A stretch of DNA of 64,000 nt from Lunularia cruciata. Lineage: Eukaryota > Streptophyta > Marchantiopsida > Lunulariales > Lunulariaceae. The position numbers were made by a program, and so were the translations under genes. Positions within the stretch are counted from its first letter, which is position 1, and every line of letters begins with the position of its first letter. The notes under the pieces were generated by a model. It saw only the letters and a list, made by a program, of their open reading frames with translations. It made no database searches and was not told the origin of the DNA. Shown here piece by piece: positions 58,780 to 64,000 of the stretch. Where the stretch lies: assembly GCA_948567375.1 (NCBI GenBank), contig OX419761.1, positions 54,004,501 through 54,068,500 of the forward strand, written 5' to 3'.

Positions 58780-60060
58780 ACACTAGGCCCTTGGGAGCAA
58801 TAGTATCATGCTCCCGACCACTAGAGGTCCCAACCTTTGTGTGAAAAACTCCCTCCACTCTAGCTGCAAGCTCCACACGTCCTCTAGCTGCATCCCAAGT
58901 GGACCAAGGGTGTAATACAAGTAGCCCATGCTCACCTGGATGGACTCCAAGTAGACCACTCTCCCTAGTAGCTATTGGATGTGTCCTAAGAATACCATGT
59001 CCACTCGGTCCATCGCCCCCAACATGTACCTGAATCGTCTCAATAGGCACATGGCTCACAAGTGTTCGAGTGATGATGCCTATCAAGCGCATCCTATGCT
59101 GCTCTACCAAGCCAAGGCTCACAATCGAGGTCAAACAGTTTAGGTCCATAGCCTGACCTAACACCTGATGCTTGGATGCCTCTTACACTATTGGAACAAC
59201 GGTAATACCGGTGCAAAAACCCATCGCCTGCTCTCTCCATCAGTGTTGGGCTCCACCAATTGTTGTAATTGTGAGTCCCAAACAAGTCCAAGTCCTCTCT
59301 CTCGAAAAGCATGAGAGATTGGGAAACTCATGATGTGGGAAATGCGGCTCTAGGCTATCCAACAAGGTTCACCACTGCCATAGATGACCTATCAACCACT
59401 ACCACTGTCTGAGACTGACGTCCAACATCCAAGATGGCATCAAAAAGGATGTGGTCAAGTTGCTGAATCCCATCATAAGCGTGTTGTAGAACCTCTCTGA
59501 GTAAGAGGTTTGTCCACCAAAGATAAAGACAATAAGCTCGTGATCCCACTCTGGTTGCATCTAACAATACAGCAGGTCCCATCCAAGAATGGACCTGATG
59601 TGTACCTACCACCACTCTGGTGCAAGAATTACCCATCAAAGGAACGTTCTCCAAAAGGTAAGCTGGAGAAACGCATTGATGAACCTAGAGATGTCGTAAT
59701 ATCCGTAACATCTCCCAGAACACACCTGAACAAGGATCCCTAAGACCCAAACGGCGGCCTGCACGTGTATGTCTCAGACATGGCCATTTAGAAATCACCA
59801 AGTGAATAGGCATATCTCCTCTACAGGATACTGCCAAGCAATGAGTGTGGTATCCAGAGGTGTCAAAGCAATCGCCTCTGGAGGCTCATCCTCACACTCA
59901 TCTCTTGATGGTACAAAGGCTCCACTCCAAGCCTACTACACCAACTGATCTGCATGCTACTGCAACGCCTCCTTTGAACTCCACAATGGAGCATCCAAGG
60001 TGGATGGAACAATCCCACTCATACTTCAAAGCCGAGTGATCTCCTCTGGTAGTGGGGTAT
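58780..60060 (-). pseudogene. C5 cytosine DNA methyltransferase domain of element A2
   Basis: Compared with A1, about 240 bp covering motif I is deleted, so EEICL runs straight into VISKWPCLRHTRAG (motif IV; catalytic Cys kept, following Gln changed to Leu). Frame 59,654-59,355 gives LENVPLMGNS (motif VI, Glu-Asn-Val), then RVGSRAYCLYLWWTNL (motif VIII region, 59,505-59,552) and the stretch that should contact target DNA. Frames 59,312-59,094 and 59,164-58,778 give FGTHNYNNWWSP, then motif X as GQAMDLNCLTSIV. A His/Gly-rich linker (GVHPGEHGLLVLHPWSTW) leads to RT. This copy complements A1: motifs VI, VIII and X are cleaner here, I and IV cleaner in A1. Confidence 0.85.
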
Positions 60061-60183
60061 CCTCTGCATGGGCGTTCCCCTCTAGCAAGTCACCAGGCCA
60101 AGTAAATGCACCACTGAAAGCTAAAACTGATGTTACCATGGTCCCGGACTGTAGTGAGCCAAGATTGCCACTACTAAAGCATA

Positions 60184-61057
60184 CTAGTAGGCGACATACC
60201 TGTCCCTCATTAGACTGCCAACCAGGTCTATAAGAGGTTGTCTCCTCCCAATAGTCAATGTTGAACCCATGAGGTATAACACTGCTCCCCCAACTAGCAC
60301 ACCGTATGACTCAGCTATTGTCGCAATAGCCTGAGCTCTCACCACCGAGCTATCAGTCAGATGACTAGGCTGAACCTGGATAGTAAGCTCCCCACGTGTG
60401 ATGTACTGTGTCAAACCACCACCTAGAGATGTCAGGATCTGAAATGGACACCTCTCCACATTGGTCTTCCATAACTCTAGACCAACAACTGCCGCCTTCC
60501 CCAACACAAGGGGCTATGCACCAGAGTCTAACAAGACTCTCTGTGGTGTATAGACCTTCCTTGAAGGTCCCACCAAACAAAAAATCCCCATCTAGTTATC
60601 CAATAGGACAACACCAAGTGTGAACTACGCTCTCTCAAAGGCCGGTCTAGTTGGCAACTCCTCTAGTCTAGCCGTTACTGCCTGCCATAAACCATTGGTT
60701 GCTAAACGGATCCCATGCTCCTCAACCAAGTCAGCTCCACTATCAACCACCTCTGCCCTAGTAGTAGGAGCTGCACCATCCCTACTCTCACACAATGTGG
60801 CAGCCAACCGGAATACTAGGGCTGGGTCAACTCCCAATGTAAACATATCATTGGCCGAAAACAAAGGATGCCGCATAATCAACTGAGCCGCCCCCAACAT
60901 CATGCTAGACTTAGTCTGTGTAGTAGTAGGTGGCTGACTAGCAGGTAGTCTATCATGCAATCCATCACCACCTACCCCACTTGCACTGGGACATCTAGGA
61001 ACCATGGATCTCGTCTGCAGTACCTCAAATAGCATGAAAGACTGGGGAAGTCTGACC
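60184..61057 (-). pseudogene. A2 retropepsin region
   Basis: The minus strand reads VLLDSGA at about 60,520-60,540, followed by a TAG (Gln codon in A1), then LGKAAVVGLELW and VERCPFQI. The frame 61,119-60,625 begins inside the B2 LTR and enters A2 sequence, so its first residues are a chimera created by the insertion. Text such as LSANDMFTLGVDPALVFRLAA matches A1. Confidence 0.75.
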
Positions 61058-61059
61058 TG

Positions 61060-61736
61060 TGAGCCGGCATGTCTCTCACTCAGGATGAACCTCTGATGGC
61101 TATTATGGTAGCGCACCATGGACTAAGAAGGCAAGGAACCCCAACTCCATCATACTCCTCCAAGGCTAACACTCCAAGACTCAAGACATTGCTCACTAGA
61201 GAACTCAATGAGAGAGAGATAGGTGCAAATGAAAGGATGATGAGTACTTCCTCACCCCTTGTTTATATACTTGTGAAATAGTTACGTACCAAAGTTACTA
61301 ATTACCGTAGTAACTCAAGTTACTAGACTAAAAGTCAAGTAAAGTCAAAAAGTAGAAAGGAATATCCATTCACATGGGCATATTCCCCTTATCTTGACCC
61401 AACCACTAAAGCAAGGATTCCTTCACATGGGCTATCCTTGGACTAAAGAAGAATCCAAAACAAAAAGGCTTGCGGGCCCAAGAGTTCTCAACTCTTTCCC
61501 CAAAGCCAAACACCTAGGAATAATACCAAGTCAACACACTAAAATCCAAAATAGTAGTGCTCATCTTTTCTACTTCCTCTAAAGTAAGGTCCCATCTATC
61601 TTAGCTATGACTAACTTTAGCTAACCATGACTAATATAGAACCATCCTTTATCTCTATATAAATAATATCTCTTAAGTACTTGTAATACCAAGCTAAATA
61701 TCACAATACCACACACATGCACAAATGGGTGTTACA
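61060..61736 (-). repeat. B2 3' LTR
   Basis: 677 bp from TGAGCCGGC to GGTGTTACA, collinear with both B1 LTRs (ATTGCTCACTAGAGAACTCA, CAAGGATTCCTTCACATGG, GGGCCCAAGAGTT). Confidence 0.85.
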
Positions 61737-61784
61737 TTTACCCCCGGACTAAGTTTTCACTTTGTCCTCAAAGTGAAGGTCTCT

Positions 61785-64000
61785 CTACCTTCTATGGTAC
61801 ATCTTCAACTTATCATGGTTAATCCTATCAAAGTATCTTCCTCCCAACTCCTTGAGATCATAGGTGTAATTGCCCCACACCTTCTCCACTATGAAAGGTC
61901 CAAAGTACTTAGGCAAAAACTTCTTTTGCACTCTCTTGAATCGAATGGAATCAAACAACATTACCCAGTCACCTTCTTTGAAAGGCTCCACCTTCTTCTT
62001 GTCTTGCCTCTTATCATAGCTCTCCTTTTGTTTCCTTTGGGCTTGCTCCACTTGAACCATAGCAATTGCTCTTGCCTCTTCCAACTCCATGAGTTGATCC
62101 TTCCTTGACTTCTCTGCATCACCTCCTTGTGCTTTCTTCAATCTCCTATGAATGCTTTGGAAGGTAGGAAGATCAAAGTGAATAGGTAAGGTAGACTCAA
62201 TACCATACACCAATTGAAATGGAGAATATCCAGTGGAATTTTTCATGGTTGTCCTATACTCCCACAAAACTGCATGAATCCTCTTGTCCCAATGATGTTT
62301 AGCCTCCTCCATTTCTGCATCTTTGGCCAACATCATGCACAAGGTCTGATTGGTTCTCTCTGCCAAGCCATTGGAATTTGGCTTATAGGATGTAGTTACT
62401 CTATGTGTGATAGAGAAATGTCGTAGCATGGCTGTAGTAATGCTTCCTGTAAACTCTCCTCCTCTATCAGAAACCAACTCCAAAGGGCATCCAAACCTAG
62501 TGATAATGCGTTCATAAAGAAATGTACCCACTTCATCTTCATTCTTGTCCCTCAATGGTCTAGCCTCAACCCACTTGGTAAGGTAATCAATAACTACCAC
62601 AATGTACCGATTGTTCCTTGGGGTTCTATTGAGAGGACCTACAAAATCAATTCCCCACTTCTCAAAAGGTCCTAGCAATGGAATTGATCTAAGTGGTGGA
62701 GTGGATGTAGACTTTCTAGCAAAAGCTTGACAAACATGACAAGTTTTGCAATAATCAAGACAATCCTTGAAAATCCCTCTCCAATGGTAACCTGCATCTA
62801 GAATCTTGAAAGCAGTCACCTTTCCTACAAAGTGTCCTCCACATACTAAACCTTCATGAAACTCCTTTATGAGTAGGATAGACTCTTCCTTACCCACTGC
62901 TCTTTGAAGTAGACCATCTGCTCCTTGGTGAAAAAGAATATCCTCCACCATTGTGTAAGGTCTAGATCTTGCTGCAAGGGCCTTCCTCTCCCTAGCATGC
63001 ATCCCTTCTGGATAGTTACCTTTTGTCACAAAATCCACAATCTCCTTGTACTCCATTGGAACCTCTTGAGTGATTGAGATTGTCATGAGCTCCTCATCCG
63101 GGAAGGAATCATCCACTGGCTCATCTCCATCATGATCATAGGCTCTAGATAATAAATCAACATTTGCATGTTTCTTTCCTGGCCTATCTTCAATGGTGTA
63201 GTCATACTCAAACAAGAGTATCATCCACCTTGCTAGTCTCCCTTCAACATTAGGCTTGTTGAAGATGTACTTCAAAGCCTTGTGATCCGTGACAATGGTG
63301 GCTTTCCCTCCAATCAAGTAGTGTCTAAACTTCTTGAGACCAAAGATCACTGCCAACCCTTCTCTCTCCGTGACAGAGTAGTTCTTCTCTGCTGAAACCA
63401 TCTGCCTACTAGCATAAGCTATTGGATGATCATGCCCATCTTGGTCTAATTGACTAAGAGTGCATCCTATAGCTACATTAGAAGCATCAGTGTAGAGGAT
63501 GAAAGGTTTACTCCAATCAGGTTTAGCAAGAATTGGAGCTACAACAAGGGATTGCTTGAGCTCCTCAAAAGCTTTGAGAGCCTCCTTGTCTTCCAAAATC
63601 ACCATGTAATCTACACCCTTCTTCATGTAGATGGTCAATGCATAAGCCTTGTTGGAAAATGAGAAGATGAACCTCCTATAGTACCCAACCATCCCCAAGA
63701 ATTGGCGTAACTTTGTCAAGCTTGAAAGGAATGGAAGGTCTGAGATTTTCCTCACCTTCTCAGGATCAACTGCTATTCCATCCTTGGAGATGATATGCCC
63801 CAAAAGTAGACCTTCTTCACATCCAAAAATGCACTTCTCTGGGTTGAGTGATGCATTTGCCTCATCCAAGCGTTGCAAGACTTTGATTAGATGCTCAAAG
63901 TGCTCCTCCTTGCTCCCATAGACACAAAAGTCATCAATGAAATCTCTCACAAATTTCCCAATGAAAGGTTCAAATACCTTGTTCATGAACCGTTGGAATG
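61785..64000 (-). CDS. B2 Pol: RT (C-terminal part), RNase H, integrase
   Basis: An uninterrupted frame of over 730 codons that enters from beyond the window (FQRF precedes the first Met, so that Met is internal). RT catalytic box FIDDFCVYG; RT connection GHIISKDGIAVDPEKV and LGMVGYYRRFI. RNase H has YTDASNVAIG, TEREGLAVIFG and VTDHKALKYIF (Asp, Glu, Asp). Integrase has a CKTCHVCQ zinc pair, IDFVGPLNRTP, VSDRGGEF and NGLAERTNQTL (Asp, Asp, Glu), followed by a GPF/Y-type KYFGPFIVEKVWGNYTY and an end at NHDKLKMYHRR. There is no chromodomain or PHD finger. It would copy the element RNA into DNA and insert it. Catalytic residues are all intact; whether the element is active depends on parts outside the window. 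Confidence 0.92.
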   Translation of the reverse strand, partial: FQRFMNKVFEPFIGKFVRDFIDDFCVYGSKEEHFEHLIKVLQRLDEANASLNPEKCIFGCEEGLLLGHIISKDGIAVDPEKVRKISDLPFLSSLTKLRQFLGMVGYYRRFIFSFSNKAYALTIYMKKGVDYMVILEDKEALKAFEELKQSLVVAPILAKPDWSKPFILYTDASNVAIGCTLSQLDQDGHDHPIAYASRQMVSAEKNYSVTEREGLAVIFGLKKFRHYLIGGKATIVTDHKALKYIFNKPNVEGRLARWMILLFEYDYTIEDRPGKKHANVDLLSRAYDHDGDEPVDDSFPDEELMTISITQEVPMEYKEIVDFVTKGNYPEGMHARERKALAARSRPYTMVEDILFHQGADGLLQRAVGKEESILLIKEFHEGLVCGGHFVGKVTAFKILDAGYHWRGIFKDCLDYCKTCHVCQAFARKSTSTPPLRSIPLLGPFEKWGIDFVGPLNRTPRNNRYIVVVIDYLTKWVEARPLRDKNEDEVGTFLYERIITRFGCPLELVSDRGGEFTGSITTAMLRHFSITHRVTTSYKPNSNGLAERTNQTLCMMLAKDAEMEEAKHHWDKRIHAVLWEYRTTMKNSTGYSPFQLVYGIESTLPIHFDLPTFQSIHRRLKKAQGGDAEKSRKDQLMELEEARAIAMVQVEQAQRKQKESYDKRQDKKKVEPFKEGDWVMLFDSIRFKRVQKKFLPKYFGPFIVEKVWGNYTYDLKELGGRYFDRINHDKLKMYHRR

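Larger units (their letters stand above)
54829..61059 (-). mobile_element. Ty3/gypsy element A2 (methyltransferase/PHD family), truncated by B2
   Basis: The 3' LTR (54,829-55,388), an extra 109-bp block (about 55,391-55,497) and the coding regions follow A1 collinearly up to the protease region. Homology with A1 stops at 61,059, exactly where the B2 LTR starts; A1 continues there with TCTCCCAACC. Gag and the 5' LTR would lie beyond the window, on the far side of B2. A2 lacks solo LTR D1 and preserves the empty D1 target site. It carries its own deletions, including methyltransferase motif I. Confidence 0.85.
61060..64000 (-). mobile_element. Ty3/gypsy element B2 (Athila/Tat-like), runs off the window
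   Basis: The 3' LTR at 61,060-61,736 is followed by a purine-rich tract (CCGGGGGTAAA in element sense) and a pol frame open to the window edge. It is inserted in element A2 after TCTGACCTG; the matching target duplication should appear beyond 64,000. Compared with B1, the coding region has no stop or frameshift in the 2.2 kb visible, so this is the youngest element here. Confidence 0.88.

Noticed and set aside
60625-61119. 164-codon minus-strand ORF starting in the B2 LTR
   Set aside because: A chimera formed at the insertion junction; its first ~20 codons are LTR sequence and the rest is A2 protease-region text.

Overview
This is nuclear DNA of a vascular plant with a large, transposon-filled genome. 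A gymnosperm (conifer-type) genome is my best guess. The grounds are a few plant specialised-metabolism and cell-wall genes in small islands, separated by tens of kilobases of nested, decayed LTR retrotransposons. The species cannot be told from the sequence, and no bacterial, organellar or CRISPR feature is visible.

Layout. 1-2.5 kb: decayed transposon ORF. 2.5-9.3 kb: gene island with an apparently intact two-exon BAHD acyltransferase gene (minus strand); its 5' flank is also present as an orphan duplicate about 3.2 kb away. 9.4-22.6 kb: transposon debris, comprising a non-LTR-type nuclease remnant, a solo LTR, a second copy of the 1-kb ORF module, a PIF/Harbinger transposase relic and degenerate minisatellites. 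21.1-35.5 kb: a Ty3/gypsy element (E) split by a 10.2-kb Ty3/gypsy element (A1), which itself carries a solo LTR (D1). 35.5-43 kb: second gene island with a secreted bulb-type-lectin protein gene and a germin-like pseudogene. 43-64 kb: a decayed Athila/Tat-like gypsy element (B1), two further family-A copies (A3, A2), and a younger B element (B2) inserted into A2, whose pol frame is open to the window edge.

The most striking content is family A (A1 22,666-32,862; A2 54,829-61,059). Its gag-pol order reads Gag with zinc knuckles, retropepsin, a C5 cytosine DNA methyltransferase domain, reverse transcriptase, RNase H, integrase and a C-terminal C4HC3 PHD finger. The element therefore encoded both a DNA-methylation writer and a probable histone-tail reader. 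All copies here are broken by stops, frameshifts and deletions, but the motifs stay recognisable in two independent copies.

The three host genes show no sign of acting together: an acyl transfer enzyme (cytosolic by family), a secreted lectin-like protein and a dead germin-like gene.
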